A stretch of 64,000 bases of DNA, taken from the NCBI RefSeq assembly GCF_031846345.1, contig NZ_JAVRHX010000005.1:124001-188000 (forward strand), in the 5' to 3' direction. Below, in pieces: positions 17,643-25,946 of this stretch (its first letter is position 1; each line of letters opens with the position of its first letter). The stretch is from Glaciecola petra. GTDB taxonomy: Bacteria; Pseudomonadota; Gammaproteobacteria; Enterobacterales; Alteromonadaceae. A program made the translations under genes and the position numbers. The notes under the pieces were generated by a model. That model ran no database searches and was not told the origin of the DNA. It worked only from the letters and a program-made list of their open reading frames with translations.

Positions 17643-18473
17643 GTGCTAAAAAAACTAGGCATTGACCAGTCTATTGTGCAAATGTATGGGGAGTTATCCC
17701 CTTCGGCGCGCAAGATTGCAAATTATATTCAGCGACATCCGTTCGCTATTTTAACTATGTCAGTCGCCGATATAGCGGCTGCTAGCAAGACTTCAAAAGC
17801 AACCGTCAGTCGTTTTTTTAGGCAATTGGGTTACCGTTCACACCAACAAGCTAAAGAAGAGCTGCTCAAGTTAAGGGAAGGAGGCTTGCCCTTGGCTAAA
17901 GCTGAAGAAATTGAAAATGATCAGCTCTGCAACGACCTAAAATTACTAAAAAATACCTTCGACGGTATTGAGGCATCGCAATTAATAAATATAACTAAGC
18001 TAATTGTGACTGCACCAAAGATTTCCATTATTGGATTTCGTAATAGCTATCCCCTTGCGCTGCATTTTAGACAGCAACTAAAGCAAATTAGAGGGGCTGT
18101 TCGAATACTACCTCAACCGGGTCAAACATTATCAGAAGAACTTGTCGATTTGGAAAAAGAAGACCTTGTCATTTTACTTGGCTTTAGGCGCAGACCCAAA
18201 GGCTTTGGGCAATTAGTCGAAAGTCTCAAGGGTAAATCAATAATCTTATTAACCGATCCGAGTGGACAAATCTTTAACCAACAGGTTGAGCATATATTGG
18301 TGTGTCATTTAGGGAATGATAATGCGTTTGATAGTTACAGTGCACCCATGAGTGTGATTTCTATGCTTTGCAATAAGGTCTATCAAAGCATCAACAAAAA
18401 CGGCGAAGGGCATCGCCGTATTGAAAAAATATCAAGTCTTTATAAGCAGTTAGACGAGCTGTCCGCAAAGTAG
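17643..18473 (+). CDS. RpiR-family transcriptional regulator
   Basis: The GTG at 17643 has an AGGA site six bases upstream and is preferred over a TTG at 17580 that overlaps the divergent promoter; the choice is tentative. The 276-residue product has an N-terminal RpiR helix-turn-helix (TMSVADIAAASKTSKATVSR, about 36-55) and a C-terminal SIS domain (about 110-255) that in this family binds phosphosugars. It is divergent from the periplasmic nucleosidase and next to an AzgA permease, so it may respond to a sugar phosphate derived from nucleosides (for example ribose phosphate). The ligand and targets are inferred. Confidence 0.83.
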   Translation: MLKKLGIDQSIVQMYGELSPSARKIANYIQRHPFAILTMSVADIAAASKTSKATVSRFFRQLGYRSHQQAKEELLKLREGGLPLAKAEEIENDQLCNDLKLLKNTFDGIEASQLINITKLIVTAPKISIIGFRNSYPLALHFRQQLKQIRGAVRILPQPGQTLSEELVDLEKEDLVILLGFRRRPKGFGQLVESLKGKSIILLTDPSGQIFNQQVEHILVCHLGNDNAFDSYSAPMSVISMLCNKVYQSINKNGEGHRRIEKISSLYKQLDELSAK

Positions 18474-18498
18474 AGTATATTATTATTGCTTGGCTTAG

Positions 18499-19827
18499 TT
18501 AGCCTAGCTCAAATAAATATCGACCTAGAAATACCATGGCTAATATATAGGTAATCAAAGAAACTTTCTTATATTTGCCTGTACCAACCATTATCCCAAC
18601 ATAAGTAATAAAGCCTAATGCGATACCTTCACTGATGCTAAAGGTTAATGGCATCGCTAGCATGGCAATGGTAGCAGTAGCCAATGAAGGCATATCGTCA
18701 AAATCGAGCTGGCGGAATGACTCCATCATAAATATACCCACCATAATCAAAGCGGGTGTTGTCGCCATAATAGGTATGATTTTCATCAGCGGTGTTAAAA
18801 ACAAAGCAAACAAAAAGCATAAGCCTACAACAACCGATGTCAGGCCTGTTCGTCCTCCTGCAGAGACTCCAGCCGCAGATTCAACATAAGAGGTTACTGG
18901 TGATGTTCCAAGCGCAGCACCCGCTACGCTTGCAGTTGCATCAGCTGTCATTGCAGGACCAATTTTAGGTAAATTGCCCTCGCTGTCGACTAGCTTAGCT
19001 TTTCGAGAAACGCCAATCAAAGTCCCGATCGTATCGAACATGTTGACAAATAGTAGCGCAAAAATAAGGTCCCAGGTATGAGCGAAGTTTTCAATAGGAT
19101 ACATAATATCCATTGCAAAGAACGTGTCACTAATACTCTCAGGTAGACCCACAATACCTTCAGGCGTTGCCGTTAGAACACCGTCTCCTACTGGAATAAA
19201 AAAGCCGATAATTGTCAATACAATAACAGATATAAGAATCGCGCCAGTGATGTTTTTTGATACCAGCACAATCGTACCAACAATTCCGATTAAAGCGAGC
19301 ATGGTGGCGGGTTCTGACAAGTTACCTAAGGATACAAATGTGGCGGGATTATCAATAACAATGCCTGCATTTTTTAAACCAATAAACGCAATAAACAAAC
19401 CTATGCCGCTTTGTACTCCAATTTTGAGTGCATTGGGTATCGCTTCAGCAATTTTCTTACGAACCCCTAATAAAGATAAAATTAGAAATAAAATCCCATT
19501 CCAAAATACAATACCAAGTGCCGCTTCCCAGGGGACTTCGCGAGTGATACATATAGTAAACGCAAAAAACGCGTTCAAGCCCATGCCTGGCGCCATTGCA
19601 ATTGGGTAATTTGTCATTGCGGCCATTAATAAAGTACCAATACAAGCAGCTAGCGCCGTTACCGTTATAAGCCCCGCAACAGGCATACCACTAGCGGCTA
19701 ATATATTTGGGTTAACTACTAAAATATAAGACATAGCCGCAAAGGTAGTTAACCCTGCTATGCATTCATTCTTGATATTTGAGCCTTTTTCGCTCAGTTT
19801 AAAAATTCGGTCTAATAATAAGGTCAT
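18499..19827 (-). CDS. AzgA-type NCS2 permease for guanine/hypoxanthine/adenine
   Basis: The 442-residue integral membrane protein has the AzgA-subfamily motifs (MSYILVVNPNILA near residue 32-44 and TSPVTSYVESAAG in the substrate region) and about 12-14 predicted helices. This branch of the NCS2 family (E. coli GhxP/GhxQ/PurP, B. subtilis PbuG) imports guanine, hypoxanthine or adenine by proton symport. It begins 19 bases after the deaminase gene on the same strand, so the pair forms an operon that imports and deaminates guanine-type bases. Confidence 0.9.
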   Translation of the reverse strand: MTLLLDRIFKLSEKGSNIKNECIAGLTTFAAMSYILVVNPNILAASGMPVAGLITVTALAACIGTLLMAAMTNYPIAMAPGMGLNAFFAFTICITREVPWEAALGIVFWNGILFLILSLLGVRKKIAEAIPNALKIGVQSGIGLFIAFIGLKNAGIVIDNPATFVSLGNLSEPATMLALIGIVGTIVLVSKNITGAILISVIVLTIIGFFIPVGDGVLTATPEGIVGLPESISDTFFAMDIMYPIENFAHTWDLIFALLFVNMFDTIGTLIGVSRKAKLVDSEGNLPKIGPAMTADATASVAGAALGTSPVTSYVESAAGVSAGGRTGLTSVVVGLCFLFALFLTPLMKIIPIMATTPALIMVGIFMMESFRQLDFDDMPSLATATIAMLAMPLTFSISEGIALGFITYVGIMVGTGKYKKVSLITYILAMVFLGRYLFELG

Positions 19828-19846
19828 AATGTCAGTCTATTTAGTT

Positions 19847-21208
19847 TTAGTTTGCTGTTTGTAGCTTACTAGCAAAACTTTTGTGTTGATCCATAAGCGC
19901 TTGCGCATCTATATACTTGTGTTGTCCATCTTCAACTATCCACTTACCCGCAACCATAAGTTTATCAACCTCATGTGCGCCACATTGAATAAGCGCAGCT
20001 ATTGCATCACCGGTGCCACTAAAGCGTAGATCGTTTAAATTAAATAAGGCTAAATCTGCTTGTTTTCCTACAGCTATTTCACCAATGTCTGGCCTATGCA
20101 AAACACTCGCTGAGCCTTTTGTCGCTAAGTGCAATACACCCTCGGCAGTGATTTTTGCTGCGCCATATTTTAAGCGCTGCTGTAGTAAGGACTGACGTGC
20201 TTCCTGGATCATATTTGAGCAATCATTTGAAGCTGACCCGTCTACCGCTAATCCAACGCGACAGCCTGCTTTTTGGAGCGCAAGTGTTGGGCAAATACCG
20301 GAAGCTAAAAGCATGTTAGAACTAGGGCAATGAGCAATACCGATGTTTGCTTTGCCCAATCGACTAATTTCGTCTGCGTTAAAGTGTATGCCATGAGCAA
20401 GCCAAGTGCGCTCGTTTAACCAGCCACAACTTTCTAAGTAATCAAGCGGTCGCATACCAAATTCGCGAATGCAAAATGCGTCCTCGTCTTCTGTTTCGGC
20501 TAAGTGTGTATGCATCAAAACATCAAGTTTATCAGCCAAAATAGCAGTCTCTTTCATTAACTCGGTAGAAACGGAAAAAGGCGAACATGGGGCAAGTGCT
20601 ATTTGTGTCATAGCGCCCTCATGTCGTTGGTGGTAGGCAGAAACAACGCGTTCACTGTCTTGTAGAATGACGTCTTCTTGTTGAATGACTTTGTTTGGTG
20701 GTAGACCGCCATCACTTTCGCCTAAACTCATGGAGCCTCGAGTTAGATTAGCACGACATCCAAGGTCGGCTAATGCCTCAATTTGTATGTCAATGCTGTT
20801 TTCTAAACCTTTGGGAAATACGTAGTGGTGATCGCATACCGTGCTTGTGCCTGACAACATCAGCTCAAGCGAAGCCAGTTGCGTCGCCGCCGAAAGCATT
20901 TCTGAGTCTAGGTTTTTCCATACTTGATAAAGTGTTTTCAGCCATGGAAATAAAGGTTTGTTTAAAGCTTGAGGCACACATCGAGTGAGCGTCTGATAAA
21001 AGTGATGGTGAGTATTAATTAAACCAGGTGTTATTGCCATATCACGACAATCAATAACATTTTCAATTGTAGAAACCGGCTCACAACCTTTGCCGACTAG
21101 CTCAATAATTTTATCATTCTTAATGACAATGCCATTAGATGCATCGAGGTCGTTAGCTGTATAAATACCCGCGGGGTGTTTTAACCAAATAGTGTGGATT
21201 GTCTTCAT
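19847..21208 (-). CDS. 8-oxoguanine/guanine deaminase (amidohydrolase superfamily)
   Basis: The ATG at 21206-21208 is preferred to an upstream TTG (21232). The 453-residue enzyme has the zinc-binding NTHHHFYQ motif (His67-69), MHTHLAET, a WLAHGIHF histidine and the DGSASND aspartate. The sequence around THHHFYQTLTR and LFPWLKTLYQVW resembles bacterial 8-oxoguanine deaminases (atrazine-chlorohydrolase-related subtype III), which make urate from 8-oxoguanine and often accept guanine or isocytosine. A second, classical guanine deaminase lies at 37074-38441, so this one may serve a different substrate. It heads an operon with the AzgA permease and carries the best-supported sigma-54 promoter in the window. 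Confidence 0.85.
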   Translation of the reverse strand: MKTIHTIWLKHPAGIYTANDLDASNGIVIKNDKIIELVGKGCEPVSTIENVIDCRDMAITPGLINTHHHFYQTLTRCVPQALNKPLFPWLKTLYQVWKNLDSEMLSAATQLASLELMLSGTSTVCDHHYVFPKGLENSIDIQIEALADLGCRANLTRGSMSLGESDGGLPPNKVIQQEDVILQDSERVVSAYHQRHEGAMTQIALAPCSPFSVSTELMKETAILADKLDVLMHTHLAETEDEDAFCIREFGMRPLDYLESCGWLNERTWLAHGIHFNADEISRLGKANIGIAHCPSSNMLLASGICPTLALQKAGCRVGLAVDGSASNDCSNMIQEARQSLLQQRLKYGAAKITAEGVLHLATKGSASVLHRPDIGEIAVGKQADLALFNLNDLRFSGTGDAIAALIQCGAHEVDKLMVAGKWIVEDGQHKYIDAQALMDQHKSFASKLQTAN

Positions 21209-21304
21209 CTTATGTGTTGTCTCTGCACACAACGCAGATTATGTATTTTCATTATTTATTTAATATTTTAACGTTATTCTGTAGAAGCATATTATGAATA
21301 TATC

Positions 21305-21320
21305 AGCAATACTTATGCCA
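21305..21320 (-). promoter_or_regulatory. Sigma-54 promoter TGGCAT-N5-TTGCT of the deaminase-azgA operon
   Basis: On the minus strand TGGCAT (21320-21315) and TTGC (21309-21306) match the sigma-54 consensus TGGCAC-N5-TTGCA closely, with GG-N10-GC spacing. It lies about 97 bases before the ATG at 21208, with a NtrC-like site about 100 bases upstream. This is the strongest sigma-54 match in the window. Confidence 0.65.
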
Positions 21321-21332
21321 AGCATAATTTTG

Positions 21333-21348
21333 TTGACCAAGCGGTCTA
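21333..21348. promoter_or_regulatory. RutR-like operator TTGACCAAGCGGTCTA
   Basis: The sequence matches the RutR consensus at all defined positions but two. It lies 12 bases upstream of the sigma-54 -24 element of the deaminase-azgA operon, between the promoter and the NtrC-like enhancer site. Confidence 0.5.
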
Positions 21349-21403
21349 TTCTTAATGTTACATGCAGGTTTTTTTGGTTTTCGCTCTTTAATAGTGAATT
21401 ATT

Positions 21404-21420
21404 CGCACCATAAAAGTGCA
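21404..21420. promoter_or_regulatory. NtrC-like site CGCAC-N7-GTGCA upstream of the deaminase-azgA operon
   Basis: It fits TGCAC-N7-GTGCA with one mismatch and is centred about 100 bases upstream of the sigma-54 promoter. It directly follows the stop of the XanP-type permease gene. It is nearly the same sequence as 6625-6641. Confidence 0.55.
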
Positions 21421-21422
21421 TT

Positions 21423-22793
21423 TTAGTCATTAATCTCTTTTTTGTGTTCGGGTAAAAGCAAGCTCATTAAGATGGCGATGAAACCTGCAGTAGTGACAGA
21501 CGATGACAAAATGTTTGAAACATAATCGGGTAATCCCTGAAGTACGTCGGGTACCATCAATACACCAAGTCCTGAACCAAGAGATGTCGCAATAATCAAT
21601 GACTTACGCCGGTCAATAGGTTCACTAGCTAATATTTTTATCCCACCTACGGCTATAGTTGCAAACATTACCAGTGTTGCTCCACCTAAAACAGATTTAG
21701 GAATTACCTGTAAAAGCGCACCTAACATAGGAAACAGCCCTAATAAAATCAATATGCCGGCTACATATAAACCAACATGCCTGCTAGCGACTCCAGTCAT
21801 TTGAATCACAGCATTGTTTTGTCCAAAAGTGGTATTAGGAAAGGTGTTAAATATCGCAGCGATGGCTGAATTTATACCGTCAGCAAGAATACCGCTTTTA
21901 ATTCTTTTTAGATAACTAGGACCTTTAATGGGCAATCCACAAAACAAGCTGTTAGCAGTTAAGTCACCAGAGGTTTCTAATGCGGTCAAAAAATAAATTA
22001 ACGCAATGGGAATAAACAAGTTGATATCAAAATCAATCCCATATTTGAAAGGAATAGGTATGCTGAATAAGGCTTGTGAATTCAGGGATTCAAAAGAAAC
22101 TGAGCCTAAAAAATAGGCAATTAACGTCCCTAAAATCATGCCTACCATTATACCTGATAATCTTACCCAAGGGTTATTAGAAACATTCATTGCTACGATG
22201 ATGACTAAAACAAAAATACCCAACAAAATATTATCGCTTTGGCCAAAATTTTCGCTACCATAGCCGCCGCCTAAATCGGTCATCCCGACTTTAATCAGAC
22301 TAATACCGATAGTTGTAATGACAATGCCGGTGGTTAGAGGAGTAATAATCCGTCTAATTTTTTCAACAAATTGACTGACAATAATTTCGATGAAGGCGCC
22401 CGCTAAGCAAATTCCATAAAGGGTTGCGAGAATCTCCTCTTTACTACCGCCTGCATTTTTTACTGAAAACCCCGCTATCAACAATGCGCTAATAAACGCA
22501 AAGCTTGTGCCTTGTACTGCAATAAGACCACAACCTATTGGACCAATGGTTTTTGCTTGAATAAAAGTAGCAATGCCAGACACGAACAAGGCCATGCTAA
22601 TCAAATAAGGTATCTCTGAGGCTAAGCCAAGTGCACTTCCAATAATTAGGGTAGGAGTAATGATCCCCACAAAGCATGCCAAAATATGCTGCATAGCCGC
22701 AGTAATACTGTGCTTTACCGAAGGAACATCATCTAATGCAAACAGTATTTCTGAGCTAGCCTTTTGAGATATTCTTTCTTCATGCTGTGACAT
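21423..22793 (-). CDS. XanP/UraA-type NCS2 permease for xanthine/urate
   Basis: The 456-residue integral membrane protein belongs to the nucleobase-ascorbate transporter branch of NCS2. It shows LETSGDLTANS (about residues 275-285) and the GQNNAVIQMTGVASRHVG region (about 330-347) containing the signature asparagine and threonine, and has about 14 predicted helices. Close resemblance is to XanP/UacT-type xanthine or urate:proton symporters rather than to uracil UraA. Substrate within that group cannot be set by eye. It is transcribed away from the amidase operon and towards the deaminase gene, separated from the latter by about 210 bases with a separate promoter. Confidence 0.88.
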   Translation of the reverse strand: MSQHEERISQKASSEILFALDDVPSVKHSITAAMQHILACFVGIITPTLIIGSALGLASEIPYLISMALFVSGIATFIQAKTIGPIGCGLIAVQGTSFAFISALLIAGFSVKNAGGSKEEILATLYGICLAGAFIEIIVSQFVEKIRRIITPLTTGIVITTIGISLIKVGMTDLGGGYGSENFGQSDNILLGIFVLVIIVAMNVSNNPWVRLSGIMVGMILGTLIAYFLGSVSFESLNSQALFSIPIPFKYGIDFDINLFIPIALIYFLTALETSGDLTANSLFCGLPIKGPSYLKRIKSGILADGINSAIAAIFNTFPNTTFGQNNAVIQMTGVASRHVGLYVAGILILLGLFPMLGALLQVIPKSVLGGATLVMFATIAVGGIKILASEPIDRRKSLIIATSLGSGLGVLMVPDVLQGLPDYVSNILSSSVTTAGFIAILMSLLLPEHKKEIND

Positions 22794-22841
22794 ATGACCG
22801 ATTTATTCCTAGTTATTGTTTGTTTCTTTTTAAAGGCATCA

Positions 22842-22857
22842 TGCAAGAATCCTTCCT
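22842..22857 (-). promoter_or_regulatory. Candidate sigma-54 promoter AGG-N10-TTGCA-type for the XanP-type permease
   Basis: On the minus strand GG (22856-22855) and GC (22844-22843) are ten bases apart with a full TTGCA -12 element. It is about 50 bases before the permease ATG. The -24 element lacks the usual TGGC, and no NtrC-like site is visible, so the support is limited. Confidence 0.3.
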
Positions 22858-22980
22858 ATTGCTAAAAAGTTGAATCAAATGGCAATGAGAACACTCGACC
22901 GACGGCGGTGTGTTGTGGAAAAGAATTCGGTGGAGGCCTAATTTTTGCTTACGGTAGTTATTACGTGACAAATTATCCTT

Positions 22981-23018
22981 TTGTTTCACTTGACAAATAA
23001 GTGAAACAATTGTTTCAT
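22981..23018 (+). promoter_or_regulatory. Sigma-70-like promoter with tandem TTGTTTCA operators ahead of the amidase operon
   Basis: TTGACA (22990-22995) and TTTCAT (23013-23018) are 17 bases apart, a plausible sigma-70 promoter. Around it are an 11-base inverted repeat TTGTTTCACTT (22981-22991) / AAGTGAAACAA (22999-23009) and an overlapping perfect 16-base palindrome TGAAACAATTGTTTCA (23002-23017). A repressor bound here would block the -35, spacer and -10. The binding protein is unknown. A GG-N10-GC match (22935-22948) upstream is a weaker sigma-54 candidate. Confidence 0.6.
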
Positions 23019-23040
23019 TGCATTCCATTTAAGGAAAAAA

Positions 23041-24291
23041 ATGATTAATGTTTCTTCAACAGCATTTGTGAACACAAGTTCTTTGCCTAACTTAAGGCTT
23101 GAGTATGGCAAAAAGAATTTACCTAAGCTTTTTGCAAAGTCTGAACAAATAAAGGGTTTGCGTTTAGCGGTGAAAGATTTATTTCATGTACAAGGTATTC
23201 CGACGTCGGCAGGAAATCCTTGTTGGTTAGAAACACATGAAGTACCAGCTGTTACTAATAATGCGGTGAAAACACTTCTATCTTATGGCGCGATATATCA
23301 AGGTAAAACATTGACCGATGAACTGGCATACAGCTTAAATGGTCAAAATACGCATTACCCTGCCTTATTAAATCCGCTTACCCCAGAACGCTTTGCTGGC
23401 GGCTCGTCAAGTGGTTCGGCGGTTGCTGTTGCTGCAAATTTGGCTGATATTGGGTTAGGCACCGACACCGGTGGTTCGATTCGTGTTCCTGCTAGCTACA
23501 ATGCCTTATTTGGTTTGCGTCCTACGCACGGACGTATCGCTTGCGACAACATGGTAGCGCTAGCACCTTCGTTTGATACCGTAGGCTGGATGTGTAGTTC
23601 ACTTAAAAACCTTGAATTAATAGCTACTGCCTTATTTCAAGAAACTGCAAGTGAGCAAAATAGGCATGAATTCGACAAACGTGAAAAGATAAACATTGGC
23701 GTGATCGAAAATTTGGTTGATATGAGTGAGCAATCGCTACAAATACGTAGCTGGTTGAATGGGCTGAGTTCAACCGAAAAGCAAATTAGCGATATATGCC
23801 AAATTGAGACACTTGAAATAGATACAGATACGTTGAAGGTTAGTGAAACATTTAGGATACTACAAGGTTATGAAATATGGCAGCAACACGGGGATTGGAT
23901 TAACCAACATAGCCCCACTTTTGCTACTGATATCAATGCACGCTTTATGTGGTGTAAAAGCATCACCTTAAATCAATTTTTGCAGGCAAAAGAACAGCGT
24001 TTACAAGTTATTAAACAATTAAATGCCGCGCTTGAGCATAATGATGTGCTTGTGTTACCAACCACGCCTGGTAGGGCTCCATTATTAGAAACCAATGTTG
24101 AAGCTTTAAATGAGTATCGTAATACCTTGCTTGTGTTTACTGCTTTGGCCGGACTGGCAGGTTTACCTCAGCTACATTTACCGCTTTTTAATATTGATGG
24201 TGCGCCATGTGGTTTGTCGTTAATTGCACCAAAAAACCATGATTTACGATTGCTTGCTATTGCAAAAACTTTAATGAAAATACAACAATGA
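23041..24291 (+). CDS. Amidase-signature enzyme, candidate oxalurate amidohydrolase
   Basis: The 416-residue protein has the amidase-signature triad region: Lys45 (AVKDLF), the GGSSSGS motif (residues 120-126) and the nucleophilic Ser146 in DTGGSIRVP. It starts behind an AAGGA site and overlaps the next gene by four bases. In Klebsiella the hpxWXYZ group includes an amidase (HpxY) beside the GGT-like HpxW; here the same two enzyme types sit next to PucG, whose product is oxalurate. I therefore infer hydrolysis of oxalurate or a related amide. Other amide substrates remain possible. Confidence 0.7.
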   Translation: MINVSSTAFVNTSSLPNLRLEYGKKNLPKLFAKSEQIKGLRLAVKDLFHVQGIPTSAGNPCWLETHEVPAVTNNAVKTLLSYGAIYQGKTLTDELAYSLNGQNTHYPALLNPLTPERFAGGSSSGSAVAVAANLADIGLGTDTGGSIRVPASYNALFGLRPTHGRIACDNMVALAPSFDTVGWMCSSLKNLELIATALFQETASEQNRHEFDKREKINIGVIENLVDMSEQSLQIRSWLNGLSSTEKQISDICQIETLEIDTDTLKVSETFRILQGYEIWQQHGDWINQHSPTFATDINARFMWCKSITLNQFLQAKEQRLQVIKQLNAALEHNDVLVLPTTPGRAPLLETNVEALNEYRNTLLVFTALAGLAGLPQLHLPLFNIDGAPCGLSLIAPKNHDLRLLAIAKTLMKIQQ

Positions 24292-25919
24292 AAAAAATAG
24301 AACAAACTCAAATCGCCTTTACCGCCCCCCATTTTGGCGCAACAACCGCAGGCAGAGCCATCTTAGAAGCAGGCGGCACCGCAATTGAGGCTATGGTGGC
24401 AGCTGCGGCATCTGTTGCTGTGGAGTATCCGCATATGAATGGCATGGGTGGTGATGGTTTTTGGCTAATTAGTGAACCGGGTAAAAAACCTATCGCAATC
24501 GATGCATGTGGTGTAGCGGCGGCGCAAGCTAATGTAGATTATTATCAAGAATACTCAGCTATTCCGAGCAGGGGACCAAAAGCCGCATTGACCATGGCCG
24601 GCGCGGTGGCCGGTTGGGAAAAAGCCCTTGAAATAAGCCATCAGTGGCAGCCAAATTTACCGCTCGCTAAATTGTTTGATACTGCAATTGGTCAAGCTCA
24701 ATGGGGCATTGAAGTTACTCAGAGCATGCATGATGCAAGTGTTAAAACCTTTGATGAATTGTCTGTATTGCCTCACTTTGAACAATTTTTGATAAAAGAA
24801 AAAGTGCTTAAAAAAGGAAAAATTCTCAAGCTGCCTAAATTAGCCTCAACTCTTAAATTACTCGCTAAAAACGGTTTGCGTGATTTTTATGAGGGTGCTA
24901 TCGCAAATTTATTAGCGCAAGATCTGCAAGCTGCAGGCTCGCCCATCACACTTGATGATTTTAAGACTTATCGTGCGCAAACTGTGACACCGCTTTCCCA
25001 TGAATTGAGTACGGGGACCCTTTACAATTTGCCTGCTCCTACGCAAGGAATTGCTTCGATAATTATTTTAGCGTTATACGATAAGCTTGTGCAAAAATAT
25101 CCAGACTTAGGTAAAAACGATAACACCCTCGACTTTGAAAAAGAGAGCAAAATGGTGCATTTGCTGGTGGAATGCACAAAACAGGCATTTATCAAGCGCG
25201 ACCAATTCTTAACTGACCCTTCAAGGCTCAAGATAGATTTATTAATCCTTCTGAGCGATGAAAGTATAGATGACATGCTCGCTAATATTGATGTTGAAAA
25301 TGCCCTCCCATGGCCCCACCAGGCTAAGCAAGGAGACACTGTTTGGATGAGTGCTTGTGACAGCGAAGGTCGCATGGTGAGTTATATTCAAAGTCTATAT
25401 TGGGAATATGGCAGTGGAGTGGTGAGTCCTTCAACAGGTATTGTTTGGAACAACAGAGGCACTTCATTTTCGCTTGAAAAAGGCAGTTTGCAACAGTTAG
25501 TGCCAGGTTTAAAACCATTTCATACTTTAAATCCAGCCTTTGCAGAATTATCAGATGGACGTCGCATGACCTATGGAACCATGGGTGGTGAGGGACAACC
25601 ACAAACACAGGCTGCAGTTTTTAGTCGTTTTATTTATCAACAACAGGTTTTGCAAAAGGCCGTCACAAAAGGTCGCTGGCTTCTGGGAAGAACATGGGGT
25701 GAGGATTCGCATAACCTCAAATTGGAAGGCGATATTGCAGAGCAAATTGGTGATGATCTAAAACGCAGAGGACATGATGTCGCAATCGTTTCGCCTTGTA
25801 ACGAATTAATGGGGCATGCCGGCGCTATAGTTTTAGAACCCAATGGTAAGGTGACGGCTGCAACGGACCCTCGGAGCGACGGCAAAGCCTTTTCTGCTAA
25901 CTTAGAACAGACACCATAA
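24288..25919 (+). CDS. hpxW: GGT-like Ntn-hydrolase, probable oxamate amidohydrolase (HpxW-like)
   Basis: The 543-residue protein belongs to the gamma-glutamyltranspeptidase fold, which is cut autocatalytically before a threonine that becomes the nucleophile. GDTVWMS places that residue at Thr351. The segment GDTVWMS and the absence of a signal peptide suggest the cytoplasmic HpxW group, which hydrolyses oxamate to oxalate and ammonia in uric acid breakdown, rather than periplasmic glutathione-processing GGT. The neighbouring amidase, aminotransferase and allantoate amidohydrolase support this. The precise substrate is an inference from context and family. Confidence 0.78.
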   Translation: MKKIEQTQIAFTAPHFGATTAGRAILEAGGTAIEAMVAAAASVAVEYPHMNGMGGDGFWLISEPGKKPIAIDACGVAAAQANVDYYQEYSAIPSRGPKAALTMAGAVAGWEKALEISHQWQPNLPLAKLFDTAIGQAQWGIEVTQSMHDASVKTFDELSVLPHFEQFLIKEKVLKKGKILKLPKLASTLKLLAKNGLRDFYEGAIANLLAQDLQAAGSPITLDDFKTYRAQTVTPLSHELSTGTLYNLPAPTQGIASIIILALYDKLVQKYPDLGKNDNTLDFEKESKMVHLLVECTKQAFIKRDQFLTDPSRLKIDLLILLSDESIDDMLANIDVENALPWPHQAKQGDTVWMSACDSEGRMVSYIQSLYWEYGSGVVSPSTGIVWNNRGTSFSLEKGSLQQLVPGLKPFHTLNPAFAELSDGRRMTYGTMGGEGQPQTQAAVFSRFIYQQQVLQKAVTKGRWLLGRTWGEDSHNLKLEGDIAEQIGDDLKRRGHDVAIVSPCNELMGHAGAIVLEPNGKVTAATDPRSDGKAFSANLEQTP

Positions 25920-25946
25920 ACTACGGAATTTAATAAAGGGAAAAGC

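Noticed and set aside
22813..23028. 71-codon minus-strand open frame over the permease/amidase intergenic region
   Set aside because: It covers the operator and promoter elements and resembles no protein I know; chance opening.
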